Source: Thermomicrobiales bacterium
GTDB lineage: Bacteria > Chloroflexota > Chloroflexia > Thermomicrobiales > UBA6265
Assembly (NCBI GenBank): GCA_041390825.1
Contig: JAWKPF010000005.1
Coordinates: 1 to 64,000 of the forward strand
Length of the DNA stretch: 64,000 nucleotides
Direction of reading: 5' to 3'
Shown here: positions 32,104-42,075 of the stretch, one piece after another
Layout of the letters: the number at the start of each line of letters is the position of its first letter
How positions within the stretch are numbered: the stretch's first letter is position 1
The notes under the pieces: model-generated
Database searches by the model: none
Told to the model about the DNA's origin: nothing
What the model saw: only the letters and a program-made list of their open reading frames with translations
Translations under genes and position numbers: made by a program

Positions 32104-32118
32104 GCCCGCCTACTGTTG

Positions 32119-32949
32119 ATGCGCGAATCTGGAATGCCTCTCCTCGAACGTATCGATCTGCTGGACCCAGGTGAGGGGAAACGCGCGTCGTTTCCGTTCT
32201 CGGTGCCGTCGATTGCCGCGCAGCTTGGGCAATCGTTGCGCTTCGACGGCGCAGTGACCTTCCTGGTGGGTGAGAACGGCAGCGGGAAATCGACCTTGCT
32301 CGAGGGCATCGCATGTGCGGTATCGCTGCCGGGAATTGGATCGGACAATCCCGACCGCGACCCCACTTTGGTGCATGGGCGCGCGCTCGCCGAGGCGATC
32401 CGGCTACGCTGGGCATTGCGTCACCCACACCGCGGATATTTCTTCCGGGCGGAGGACTTCTTCGGGTTCACCAAGCGAATGGATCGGCTGAAAGCCGAGT
32501 TGCTGGCCGAGGCGGCGGAAATGCGCAATGACCGGACGAGCTCGGAGTTCGCGCGGAACCTTGGCGCAGGAGTGATTGCCGGGCAGGCGCGCGCGATCGA
32601 GCAGCAATACGGCGCCAGTGGTCTCGATGCCGCGTCCCACGGCGAGCAGTTTCTCGATCTCTTTTCCGCGCGATGCCGTCCGGGAGGTATCTATCTGATG
32701 GACGAACCGGAAGCTCCGCTTTCCCCGGCCCGCCAACTGACCTTCCTCTCGATGCTGCGCGCGATGGCCGAAGATGGCTCGCAGTTCATCATCGCAACGC
32801 ACTCTCCCATGCTGCTGGCGCTGCCCGGAGCGGCGATTCTCAGTTTCGACGGAGGCGCGATTCGCCCGGCCAGGTACGACACGCTGGAGCATGTGCAGAT
32901 CATGCGTTCATTTCTGGACGATCCGGAGGCCTACCTGCGCCATCTTTAG
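32119..32949 (+). CDS. AAA-family ATPase (ABC-like, stand-alone)
   Basis: 276 aa from ATG 32119 (ATG 32134 also possible). Walker A GENGSGKSTLLEG near residue 50; a weak signature region (SHGEQFLDLFSARC); Walker B GGIYLMDEPEAPLSPARQ; and the switch His in FIIATHSPMLLALPGAAIL. The pattern is that of the AAA_21/YbjD-like cytoplasmic ATPases related to SMC/RecF, with a long helical insertion between Walker A and B. No partner nuclease or permease lies beside it, so the role is unclear. It is divergent from the TetR operon, and its 5' end is only 16 bp from that promoter's -35, so the repressor might affect both. Confidence 0.8.
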   Translation: MRESGMPLLERIDLLDPGEGKRASFPFSVPSIAAQLGQSLRFDGAVTFLVGENGSGKSTLLEGIACAVSLPGIGSDNPDRDPTLVHGRALAEAIRLRWALRHPHRGYFFRAEDFFGFTKRMDRLKAELLAEAAEMRNDRTSSEFARNLGAGVIAGQARAIEQQYGASGLDAASHGEQFLDLFSARCRPGGIYLMDEPEAPLSPARQLTFLSMLRAMAEDGSQFIIATHSPMLLALPGAAILSFDGGAIRPARYDTLEHVQIMRSFLDDPEAYLRHL

Positions 32950-32984
32950 GTGGCGGAGCCCGTGGGTCTGGTAGGCTTGCCGCC

Positions 32985-34216
32985 ATGAGCGCACACGGCA
33001 CCTCTCCAGCTTCGCAGTCTCACGATCCGGCCCCGCAGGGACCAACTCGCCAGGCAACGGCGCGTTCGTCGGTGGGCATCAGCCGCGATTGGCGGATGGC
33101 GCTCGACATGGCGTTGGATGGGATTCGCGATGTCGTGCCAGATGCGATTTTCGCCTTTGCATCCGCATCGTTCGACGAAGACCTGCCGTCGATCTCGGAG
33201 GCGATTTGGCATCACGCGGGTTCGATGATCGTCGTCGGGTGTTCCAGTAGTGGCGTCATCGGACGTGGCGCGGAATGGAGCACGAACCGGCGATCTCCCT
33301 GCTCGCCCTGGAGTTGCCGGGTGCGATCTTGCGTCCCGTGCGTTTCACTCAGGGAATGCTCGAGGAATCGCGTGGCGGCAGTCTGGCCGAGCGGCTTGGC
33401 GTCGATCCGGCGCTCGTGAACGGCTGGACTGTGCTCGCAGATCCGTTTCGCATGGATGGCGCGTTGCTCGTCGAGCAGCTGAACTCCGCCTATCCCGGCT
33501 TGCCGGTGATCGGCGGTTTGCTGGCGCCGGGTCCGGGACAGCGGCAAACCTGGGTCATGCTCAACGGCCGGATCTACAACGATGGCGGGGTCGGCCTATC
33601 GATCGGTGGCGCCTACGATGTGCTGCCAATCGTTTCACAGGGATGCGAGCCAATCGGTGAGCCCTGGACGATCACGGCTGTCGATGAAAAATGGATCGAA
33701 ACGATCTCGAATCGGCCAGCTTTGCAGATGTTGACCGACACGCTTTCGACCCTGCCGGGCGAGATTCAGCAAGAGGTGCGCGATCACCTCGTCGCGGGAC
33801 TGGCTGCCAACGAGTATCGCGAAACGTTCGGGCGAGGAGATTTCCTGATACGCAACATCATCGGGATACGGCGGGAATCGGGCGCTATCGCGTTGGGCGC
33901 CAGACCGCGAGTGGGCCAGACGATTCAGTTTCAGCTGCGCGACGCCGCCACGGCCGATCTCGATCTCACTGCCACTCTGCTCGAGGCGCATCTCCGGCTG
34001 GGAGGGCGCGATCCGATTGCCGGGTTGCTGGCCTCGTGCAATGGCCGGGGGACCGGTATGTTCGATGTACCCCATCACGATGCCGCGGCAATCGAGCGCC
34101 GTTTCCCCGGATTGCCACTGGCCGGTTTGATCGCGGCGGGCGAGATCGGCCCGGTGGGCTCCAAAACGTTCATTCATGGCTTTACGAGCAGTCTTGGGCT
34201 GATCGTTCCGGCTTGA
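32985..34216 (+). CDS. FIST-domain sensory protein, one frameshift
   Basis: About 410 aa when joined across a frame change near 33272. The first frame starts MSAHGTSPASQSHDP and reaches SMIVVGCSSSGVIGRGAE; the second continues MEHEPAISLLALELPGAILR to the end. Inserting one A in GCGGAATGG restores both. FIST_N covers about residues 35-240, FIST_C the rest (DFLIRNIIGIRRESGAIALG, GLLASCNGRGTGMFDVPHHD, GLPLAGLIAAGEIGPVGSKT). FIST domains bind small ligands and act as sensor inputs; here they stand alone, as in F-box-like or independent forms. It is followed closely by a LysE exporter (18 bp gap). Confidence 0.82.
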
Positions 34217-34234
34217 CAAGAATCGAGGAGAACC

Positions 34235-34861
34235 GTGCGCGACGCGTTGTTCATCCCGTTGTTGTTGGGTTTGGCCTATGCGGCAGCACCCGGCGTGGTC
34301 AACACCGAATGCCTCCGGCGGGGAGTGAGCTTCGGTTTTCGGCCAGCGTTCCTGGTGCAACTCGGCGCGTTCGCCGGGAGCGGGGCATGGGCGGTGTTGG
34401 CGTTTTCCGGGTTGGCCGCGCTCTCGAGCGCGGCGACCGTGCTCGACGTGATCGGCCTGATGGGCGGCCTCTTTCTGTGCAAGATCGCCATCGACGCGTT
34501 TCGCACTGCCTTGCACGGGCGATCCGCTACCGAGCGCTCCAGTGAGGCGAGCGCGTTGCGCACCGGCCTCATCTTTGGACTGGCAAACCCCGCCGCGTTG
34601 CCATTCTGGACCGGGATTGGCGGTGGGATGTTGGCAACGCACGGCGAGCCAACCTTCGCAACGACCATCGAGTTTCTGGCGGCATTCCTGATTGGGACCC
34701 TGGCCTGGGCGATCGGTTTTTGCGCGCTCGCCAGCGCGGGACGAAAATATGCGCGCCCCCGCGTCTTTCAAGCCATCGATGCTGTCTGCGGGACGATCAT
34801 TGGTTTCTTTGGTGTGCGGCTGGTTTGGGCATCGGCTCGCCGGCTCGTTCGTGTGGTGTAA
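34235..34861 (+). CDS. LysE-family amino-acid/metabolite exporter
   Basis: 208 aa. GTG 34235 follows GAGGAGAACC. About six TMs; the family opening LLLGLAYAAAPGVVNTECLR matches the conserved PGP(N) region of LysE/RhtB exporters (here PGVVNTE), with GLMGGLFLCKIAIDAFRTAL and RTGLIFGLANPAALPFWTGI further on. It probably exports an amino acid or small metabolite from the cytoplasm. It lies between FIST and B3/B4 genes on the same strand with short gaps. Confidence 0.85.
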   Translation: MRDALFIPLLLGLAYAAAPGVVNTECLRRGVSFGFRPAFLVQLGAFAGSGAWAVLAFSGLAALSSAATVLDVIGLMGGLFLCKIAIDAFRTALHGRSATERSSEASALRTGLIFGLANPAALPFWTGIGGGMLATHGEPTFATTIEFLAAFLIGTLAWAIGFCALASAGRKYARPRVFQAIDAVCGTIIGFFGVRLVWASARRLVRVV

Positions 34862-34864
34862 GGC

Positions 34865-35567
34865 ATGACGTCTTTCCGGCTGGAGCGAGATTTCCTCGAG
34901 CTCTTTCCAAACGCGACGATCGCGATAGCAGTGGTGCGCGGTGTCGACAACATGGTCGACGATCCCGAGATCTGGCCGATGCTGGACGTGGAGATCGAAC
35001 GGGCGGCGGCCCTGGTCGGCGCGGGCGAGATCAGCCAGCATCCGGCGCAGTGGCTCCCTGGCGAGCGGCCTTCGCCCGGTTTGGCGTGAAGCCGTCGAAA
35101 TACCGGTCGTCGATCGAGGCGATGCTTCGTTCCGCGCAGTCAGGGAGATTGCGGCCCATCAACCCATTGGTCGATCTCTACAACGCGATCTCGTTGCGCC
35201 ACCTGCTTCCGGTGGGTGGAGAGGACTTGGCAGCCATCGTTGGGGATGTGCGTCTGACGCGAGCGCAGGGGGACGAGGAGTTCACCCCGTTGGGCTCGAA
35301 GGACCGGAGACACCGCCGCCCGGCGCCGTCATCTACCGCGATGACGATTCTGTGATCTGTTCATGCTGGAACTGGCGTGAAGCCGAGCGAACGATGCTCA
35401 CACCGGCTACCAGGGACGCCGTGCTTGTGATCGAGTCGATTCCGCCGCTGGACCCACTGGCGACGCGGATCGCGATCGACGACCTGGCCGCGCTGGTGAC
35501 CCGACACCTGGGCGGAACAGCCGAGGTGTCGATCCTGAATGCCGAGCGACCGATCGTCGAGCTGTGA
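34865..35567 (+). CDS. B3/B4 tRNA-editing-like domain protein, two frameshifts
   Basis: About 233 aa when three frames are joined. Frame 1 (34865 to ~35050) is FRLERDFLELFPNATIAIAV and VVRGVDN. Frame 2 (to ~35297) is PWRAAFARFGVKPSKYRSSI, NPLVDLYNAISLRHLLPVGG, DVRLTRAQGDEEFTPLGS. Frame 3 is PPPGAVIYRDDDSVICSCWN, WREAERTMLTPATRDAVLVI. This is the free-standing B3/B4 domain related to the editing module of phenylalanyl-tRNA synthetase beta; such proteins are thought to clear mischarged tRNA or free errors. Both breaks fit one missing base each, so the gene is probably whole in the organism. It lies 3 bp behind the LysE gene. Confidence 0.8.
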
Positions 35568-35612
35568 CCGCCAGCCAAGGACCCCAAGGCCTCGATTGAC
35601 GTTTCGCTTGAT

Positions 35613-36194
35613 CTACTCTTGCTCGATTGCCGATGTGGCCTTCTCCAGCGCCCGTTCTTCCCGAAGAAGCCTGACTTCTTCCTGAATGGAGTCATCGACT
35701 GCTTTGAGCAAGATGACCAGCGCAGCAAGCACGATACCGACGGCGATACCGAGATAGACGATATCTTTGCCGCCCGACCACTCGGCCACATTGCTGAGAA
35801 AGTTCACTCCCAATACGACGCAGATCACGCCAATGATGCGGTGTTTCAACTCGTCGAGGGTATGAATCTTGAGCCAGGAGGGGAGGGTCGTCTTCTCGTC
35901 GATGAAGAGCTGATAGAGTCCGAGCGCGACGATGAGCAGGATGACTCCGATCAGGAAGACGTCGATGAGCTCGATGAATTCGATCGAGAGTTTTTCTTCG
36001 CGCGCGTCGGTGAGGTCACGACTCGAGATGAGGTCCCAGATGACCGCCAACACCCGCAGGAACCCATAGATGATGAGCGTGAACGCGGCCAGCAGCGAAC
36101 CGATCACCGCCAGGATGATCATCGAAGGAGAGAGATCGAAGAGGCGCGACATCCAGAAGCGCACGATTTCCATGATCTGCATTGGGTGCGCCAT
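35613..36194 (-). CDS. UPF0114 (YqhA-like) membrane protein
   Basis: 193 aa with four membrane segments: MIILAVIGSLLAAFTLIIYG, IEFIELIDVFLIGVILLIVA, HRIIGVICVVLGVNFLSNVA, KDIVYLGIAVGIVLAALVIL. The pattern, including DVFLIGVILLIVALGLYQLF and the short WLKIHTLDELKHRIIGV motif, is that of the YqhA/UPF0114 family. The C-terminal 30 residues are charged and helical (EEVRLLREERALEKATS). The function is unknown; some relatives bind haem or act in membrane stress. Monocistronic on the minus strand. Confidence 0.82.
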   Translation of the reverse strand: MAHPMQIMEIVRFWMSRLFDLSPSMIILAVIGSLLAAFTLIIYGFLRVLAVIWDLISSRDLTDAREEKLSIEFIELIDVFLIGVILLIVALGLYQLFIDEKTTLPSWLKIHTLDELKHRIIGVICVVLGVNFLSNVAEWSGGKDIVYLGIAVGIVLAALVILLKAVDDSIQEEVRLLREERALEKATSAIEQE

Positions 36195-36244
36195 ACCTCC
36201 CGCGTTGGCCGGCCGGTCGCCGATGGACTGGGAGCATCATACCG

Positions 36245-37422
36245 TCAAACGAATGAACCCTCGCCTGCCGCGACCTGCCGCATGATGTCGATGAGAGCGC
36301 CCTTTTCCTCGAACCCGATGCCGGGGCTTTGCGGGAGTCCGACCATTCCATGCTCGACCCGGATGCTGTCCGCGAATCCGCCAAACGGCTGGAAAACGCC
36401 CGGATAGCTCTCATTTCCGCCGAGACCAAGTCCTGCCGCCATGTTCAGTGACATCTGGTGTCCGCCATGCGGCACGATGCGGGTGCGTGACCAGCCATTG
36501 GCTTCCACCATTTCGATAGTGCGCAAATACTCGACCAGGCCATAGGAAAGCGCGCAGTCGAACTGGAGCCAGTCGGAGGATGGATGCATACCGCCGTAGC
36601 GGATGAGATTGCGCGCGTCCTGCATCGAAAAGAGGTTCTCCGGTGGCCATGGGGTTGGGATAGCGTTGTGAGTTCTGCCTGGAGCGCGAAGTCGAGCGGG
36701 TCGCCAGCCTCCTCGTACCAGAGATCGTAGGGCGCGAGCGCATCGGCATAGGCGATAGCGGTTGGGAGATCGAATCGGCCGTTCGCATCGACTGCAAGGT
36801 GGGATCCGTCGCCAACGACCTCGAGCACGGCCTCGATTCGCTCCAGGTCCCTGGCGAGCGGGACACCACCGATTTTCATCTTGACGACCTCGTAGCCAAG
36901 ATCGAGATAGCCGCGCATTTCTTCACGAAGCTCTGGCAGGCCCTTTCCCGGTGCGTAATAGCCGCCGGCTGCGTAGACCCATACGGGCTCGTGGACCGTT
37001 CCGCCGTTGTACCGATCGGCCAACAGACGGTAGAGCGGCACGCCCTCGATCTTGGCGACGGCGTCCCAGACGGCCATGTCGATGGTGCCGACCGCGACCG
37101 AGCGTTCCCCGTGGCCACCGGGTTTTTCGGCAGCCATGAGCAGCGACCAGATCTTTCGCGGATCGAGGTTTCCACCCGATTCGTCGATGATGGCGGCCGG
37201 CTCGGCCTCGAGCAGGCGCGGAACGAAGCGCTCGTTCAGCAAGCCAATCGGAGCGTAGCGGCCGTTCGAGTTGAACCCGTATCCGACGACGGGCTCGCCC
37301 TCCCGAATGACGTCGGTGATGATCGCGACCACGGCCGCGTCCATTTTGCTGAAGTCGATGTAGGCATTGCTCATCGGCGAGCTTATCGGAACAGACGCAA
37401 CGCGAATATCGGTAATCTTCAT
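36245..37422 (-). CDS. Enolase-superfamily (mandelate racemase-like) enzyme, one frameshift
   Basis: About 393 aa across one frame change near 36662. ATG 37422 (MKITDIRVASVPISSPMSNA) is the family-like start; an ORF extending to 37695 is spurious. N-terminal capping domain, then the barrel: KMK motif in YEVVKMKIGGVP (catalytic Lys), metal ligands in LAVDANGRFDLP and DLWYEEAGDP, and after the break ENLFSMQDARNLIRYGGMHP, FDCALSYGLVEYLRTIE, and the base His in PHGGHQMSLN. It probably dehydrates or isomerises an acid sugar in the cytoplasm. It is divergent from the amidohydrolase gene. Confidence 0.83.
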
Positions 37423-37709
37423 TTCGTTCGGTATGCCCCTGGAATGGTCTGCGATCGATTCTTCGATAGCCACCTTCGAGCCATCGTCGTTTGAGATTAT
37501 CCCGCACGCGAACGTGCCAATCTCGTGCCCATTGGACCGCTGCAGATCTCTTGAGGAAGCAACGGACACGTTGGGTCCCTGAGTGTCGATGTTCTCGCTC
37601 CGGGGTTGGGCAGTTTCTGAGATCATGATCAACGTTCTGGAATCGCCGCGTCCGAACAATGAGGTGTCGCGGTCGATTTTGCTCATTGCTTCCAAGGAGC
37701 GTCACGAGA

Positions 37710-39302
37710 GTGTCCGCAGATTTCATCTTTCGCAATGGACCGATCATCACAATCGACCCTGCGGCACGAGACGCCGAAGCAGTTGCGGTTCAGGGCAATC
37801 GAATCACCCGTGTCGGAACCCTTGACGTGGTCCTGGACGAAGCGGGACCAGGCACGAAGACGATCGATCTCGCAGGCCGAGCGCTCCTGCCGGGTCTGAA
37901 CGACAACCACAACCACCCGATCTATTTTGGGCAGGGATTGAGCCAGATCGACGCTTCGCCCGGCGCGGCTCCCACCTTGGCAGCACTGCAAGACGCCTTT
38001 CGCACACGAGCCAATGAGCAGCCCAGCGGCTGGCTGATCGCCCGGGGCTATGACGATTCCCGCCTCGATATTCACCGGCACCCGACCCGCCATGAGTTGG
38101 ACGAAGCCACGGGTGGACGTCCCGCCTATCTGGTGCGTACGTGTGGACACCTCGCAGTGGCGAACTCGGCAGCGCTCGGGCTGGCCGGGATAACGGCGGA
38201 CACGCCGGATCCGGTTGGCGGCCAGATCGACCGCGACGAGCATGGCGAGCCGATTGGCTTGCTGCGTGAAACCGCAATGAAGCTGGTTTCAGATCAGATC
38301 GCGGCGCCGACGACCGATGACATGAAGGACTACTTGCGCGCAGCTGGCAAGCGATTCAACGAATACGGCATTACCAGCGTCGGCGAAGCGGCGATCAGCA
38401 ACTCTCGGCAGTTCTCCGCGTATCAAGAGCTCGCCCGCGATGGCGAGTTGCCGATGCGCACCTTCACCATGATGTTGATCGACGACACGCTGGACAATCT
38501 GGAGCATCTTGGTGTGCAGACCGGATTCGGCGATGCCTGGTTCCGCATCGGGCCGGCAAAGGTGTTCCAGGACGGCTCGGGTGGTGGACGAACTGCGGCC
38601 ATGACCACCGAGTACCGGAACGATCCCGGCAATATGGGGATCACGATCTATGACCAGGACGGTCTCAACGAACGGTTCACCCGCGCCAACGCGGCCGGTT
38701 TTCAGATGGCGGCGCATGCCATTGGTGATCGGGCAATCTCGATGATCCTGACGGCCTACGAGACCGCGTTGGCGGCGAATCCGCGTTCCGATGCGCGCCC
38801 GCGCATCGAGCACTGCGGGATGTGCACGCAGGAGCATCTGGATCGCATGAAGAAGATCGGCGCGCTGGCGATTCCGCAGCCATCCTTCATCTACTACCTC
38901 GGCGATTCCTACATCGAGAACTTCACCGAGGACCAACTGGCGATGGCCTATCCTGGGCGCTCGTGGTTCGACCAGGGGATCGTGGCGGTGGGAAGCTCGG
39001 ATGTCCCGGTCGTTTCCTGCGACCCGTTCGTCAATCTTCGCTCTGCGGTCACGCGCCTGACCCAGGACGGCCAGTACATGGGCGGCAATCAAGGCGTGAC
39101 GATCGACGAGGCGCTACAGATGTTCACCATCAATGGCGCCTTTGCCTCGTTCGAGGAAGCGATCAAGGGAAGCATCACCGAAGGCAAACTGGCGGACCTG
39201 ACGGTGTTGAGCGCTGACCCGCGCAAGGTCGAGCCGGAGGAACTGAACACCCTTCGAGCGGAGCTGACGATGATCGATGGACGGGTGGTGTTCGAGCGGT
39301 AG
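37710..39302 (+). CDS. YtcJ-like metal-dependent amidohydrolase
   Basis: 530 aa. GTG 37710, with AAGGAG 11 bp upstream. The amidohydrolase-3 pattern is complete: ADFIFRNGPIITIDPAARDA, the metal motif LPGLNDNHNHPIYFGQGL (Asn at the place of the first His in the usual HxH-type site: NDNHNH), GWLIARGYDDSRL, GHLAVANSAALGLAGI, HAIGDRAISMILTAYE, RIEHCGMCTQEHLDR, VGSSDVPVVSCDPFVNLRSA, and GKLADLTVLSADP. These cytoplasmic TIM-barrel hydrolases cleave amides of varied substrates; the substrate is not predictable. No neighbour on the same strand within 400 bp. Confidence 0.88.
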   Translation: MSADFIFRNGPIITIDPAARDAEAVAVQGNRITRVGTLDVVLDEAGPGTKTIDLAGRALLPGLNDNHNHPIYFGQGLSQIDASPGAAPTLAALQDAFRTRANEQPSGWLIARGYDDSRLDIHRHPTRHELDEATGGRPAYLVRTCGHLAVANSAALGLAGITADTPDPVGGQIDRDEHGEPIGLLRETAMKLVSDQIAAPTTDDMKDYLRAAGKRFNEYGITSVGEAAISNSRQFSAYQELARDGELPMRTFTMMLIDDTLDNLEHLGVQTGFGDAWFRIGPAKVFQDGSGGGRTAAMTTEYRNDPGNMGITIYDQDGLNERFTRANAAGFQMAAHAIGDRAISMILTAYETALAANPRSDARPRIEHCGMCTQEHLDRMKKIGALAIPQPSFIYYLGDSYIENFTEDQLAMAYPGRSWFDQGIVAVGSSDVPVVSCDPFVNLRSAVTRLTQDGQYMGGNQGVTIDEALQMFTINGAFASFEEAIKGSITEGKLADLTVLSADPRKVEPEELNTLRAELTMIDGRVVFER

Positions 39303-39345
39303 GGGGAGCCAGGCAACAGGCCAGAGGCAAGAGGCAACAGTTTGG

Positions 39346-39367
39346 AGGCATCCTGGGAAGGATGCCT
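39346..39367. terminator. Hairpin between the convergent amidohydrolase and ispH genes
   Basis: Perfect 8-bp stem AGGCATCC (39346-39353) with GGATGCCT (39360-39367), loop TGGGAA. It is placed between two convergent stop codons. No T-run follows, so termination is inferred from location. The preceding 30 bases contain short GGCAA(C/G) repeats. Confidence 0.5.
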
Positions 39368-39379
39368 GGGGATTCGGGC

Positions 39380-40359
39380 CTAGTACGCCGGGACGTAGTC
39401 GGGGTCGACGGCGCGGATGCCGCCAGCGTAATGCAACCGGCGATGGTGTCCACCACTTGCTGGATGACCTGATCCGGTGTCGATGCACCGGCGGTAACCC
39501 CAACGGTGGTCTTGCCTTCGAGCCATTCTGCCTGAATGTCTTCCGGCCGCTCGATGTGATGACTTTCGACCCCCATGTGCGACGCCACTTCGGCCAAACG
39601 GGCGGTGTTGCTGCTCTTGCGGCCGCCGATGGCGAAGACGACATCGCAATGGTCGCGGTCGATCAGGCGTTTGAGCGCGTTCTGGCGTTCACTCGTGGGT
39701 TCGCAAATCGTATTGCAGAGCCGGAATTCGCCGCCGAGCGGCACCACCATCGCCTGTAGCTCCAGGGCGAATACCATCAGCTCGTCAACGTTCTTGGTGG
39801 TTTGACTGACGAGCGCAACCTTGCGTGGCGGCGCAATCTTGCCTTCGCCTTCTTCACCTCGCTTGGCGTTCCATGGAAGATCCTCGATGTGCTTGGCGGC
39901 CACCGACTTGCTGGTGGCGGCCCAGCCGAGCACACTCTTGACTTCCGGATGATACGAATCGCCATAGACGACAAGGAAATATCCCTGCCGGACGAGTTTC
40001 TGGGCGAGGCGCTGCACCTTGGTGACGAGCGGACAGGTGGTATCGATCAACTCCAGGTGCGCTTCGGAGGCCTGCTGCGCCAGGTGCGGCCCCATGCCAT
40101 GCGCGGTGATCGCGACCCGTTTGAACCCTTCCCGGGCGGCAGCGTCGACCGATTCCGCGCCGACCACGCCGCGCTCCCGCAACCGTGACACGACCTGAGG
40201 ATTGTGGATGATGTCACCGATGGGCGCGACGGGCGCGGTGGGGTCGGCAGCGTCTTCGATGATATCGAGCGCCCGGCGGACGCCCCAGCAATAGCCGAGC
40301 TCATCGGCGACGACAATGCGCCGTTCGGCAGCGGATTCAGAGGGAGGCGAGACGGTCAA
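39380..40359 (-). CDS. ispH: 4-hydroxy-3-methylbut-2-enyl diphosphate reductase, C-terminal frameshift
   Basis: About 327 aa. The three iron-sulfur cysteines are present: C24 in LGYCWGVRRA, C109 in LIDTTCPLV and C219 in LCNTICEPT. The E/H substrate motifs are also seen (GDIIHNPQV, YGDSYHPEV, GVTAGASTPDQVIQQV). An extra ~15-residue charged insertion (AKRGEEGEGKIAPPRK) precedes VALVSQTT. The main frame runs on past its natural end near 39438; one missing base after GCCGG gives the proper end HYAGGIRAVDPDYVPAY. IspH makes IPP and DMAPP in the last step of the MEP pathway and is normally essential, so this break is better explained by sequence error than by loss of function. Confidence 0.92.
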
Positions 40360-40501
40360 TTCCTAACTCATTTCGGTGGGGTCATTGCCGGGAACGCTCG
40401 TTGCGCTCGACCGGTACCTGTCGACCGGAAAGTATAGCGGTTGCTCTGGTTCACCGAAGAAATCGCGCGGCCGGACACGGTTGGGTGAGCCCGGAAGCTC
40501 A

Positions 40502-41873
40502 CTAGTACTCGATCAATTCCTTCCCATCGGCGGCGATTTTTTCGGTGTCGAGCAGGCCGTCGAGTTCCGGAGGGAGGACGGACGGAACGGTAATGGTGTC
40601 CGGGTTGCCGTCGCTGGTGTAGAGCAGGTCGGGACGCGCTTCGAACTGACCGAACCAGTAGTCGAGGAAGAGATTCCCTTCGCCTTCCAGCGGTTCGTCC
40701 TTGGCTCCGATGCGGGCGATCGAATAGGGATCGAAGTTTATCGAGTTGGGCGATGGAGCTGGTTCGGCGCCGGCCGCCAGCAGACTGATCAGCTGCACTT
40801 GCTGTCCGTTGTATTCGAATCCGTGGCGCGCCATCTTCCACTGGTCGAGCGCTTCCGGGTTGATGTCGGTGTCGGGGAACAGCCCATAGGGAAGCACGAC
40901 CGCGCCCGTGGCGCTTTCTTGTCCTGTCTGCTGTTGGAGCCAGAGTGTCGTTCCACCGACCTTTTCCATGAAGATGTCGGTCGTGACATCACTGAGGTCC
41001 TGGTGATCCTTTGTGTGGTTGGCGACCTCGTAGCCATTGTCGACCAGCCACTGCAGCTTCTGCTGGCAATACGGCGTCTGCTCCGGCGCTTCGTAATCGA
41101 AGCACCAAATCTCGATGATGGCGAACATGGCCGTGTGGCCGAAATTCGGATGCGTGGAAAAGAAATCTTCCAGAATGCCGATGGCCGAATGGGGGTCGAT
41201 GGTTACGGAGCCGTCCGCGGCGATGTCGTAATAGAACTGATTTGGACGCGAGTCGTCGAAGACAAGTACGGCCGGGTGCTTTCCAGCGGGCGCGCTAATG
41301 CGGTTCTCGACGAACTCCCGATAGGGAATGATGTAGAAGTTGTGGTCGTAGAGCCACTGCAAGTCGGCGCGCAGCTCTTCTTCCGTCCGGTAAAGAACAT
41401 CCCCCTCTGGCTCGTCCGAAGAGTATTCCTGGATGATGTTGTGATACATGAACACCGGCACCGAGCCGAGCTCGTTCGGCTGGAATTCGGCGAGCTGATC
41501 GGGCGAAAGGATTTGCCCGGTGACGATCGGTTGGGTCGGCTGTGCGGGCGCGGATGTCGGCGCGACGGTCGGGGCCAGCGTGGCAGCAACTGTGGTGCTG
41601 GCGGCAGTCGAGGCTGGTTCCGCGACCTGGGTGAACGCGACGGTCGGTTGGATTTCCTGCGTAGGCGCCGGGGCCACCCCTTCGGCCGGGCGAGTTCCTT
41701 GCGTCCAGGAGATTTGTCCGTCGTTGCCGCTCTCCGATCCAAACCCGCAGGCAGCCAGCACGGGCAGCAACAAGACAACCAGCGCAGCGATCCGGAACCA
41801 GGGAGAGATCGAAGAAACGGCGCGGCGCGGGAGACCAAAGACGTTCGGATTAGGTGCGATCAACGAACCGGAC
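40502..41873 (-). CDS. Polysaccharide deacetylase-family lipoprotein
   Basis: 456 aa from TTG 41873, preceded by GGAGGG; a much longer ORF upstream is Arg/Pro-rich and unlikely. Lipoprotein signal with lipobox LAAC (FRIAALVVLLLPVLAAC). A ~90-residue Thr/Ala/Pro linker (VAATLAPTVAPTSAPAQPTQ) follows, then the NodB-type domain: VPVFMYHNI, LVFDDSRPNQFYYD (catalytic/metal Asp pair) and ANHTKDHQDL, the H-T-x-x-H metal motif. It presumably deacetylates cell-surface or extracellular glycans outside the membrane. The FDD-S-R-P in place of FDDG is somewhat unusual. It has no clear operon partner. Confidence 0.82.
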
Positions 41874-42075
41874 CCTCCGCCGGAAGCTCGGGCATGGCAA
41901 CGCCCGGTGAATCGAATGGCCACATTCTGCGCCGCCTGGCGAACGTGACAGGGAAAGAGTACAGGATTCGCCGAGCAGGGTGTCAGACGCGCCCGGAACG
42001 ACGGAAACGCGGGTCGACCGTTTCTGCGAAGTGATGTTGGCCCCAGCAGTCTTGTGACGGATGGAACTGGATGCG

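Noticed and set aside
32042..32428. Upstream extension of the DUF4260 frame
   Set aside because: Runs through the promoter/operator region and the start of the divergent ATPase gene; ATG 32041 has a proper ribosome-binding site.
40376..42034. 552-codon plus-strand open frame
   Set aside because: Lies antisense over the polysaccharide deacetylase, whose family motifs are clear on the minus strand; the frame is an artefact of high GC.
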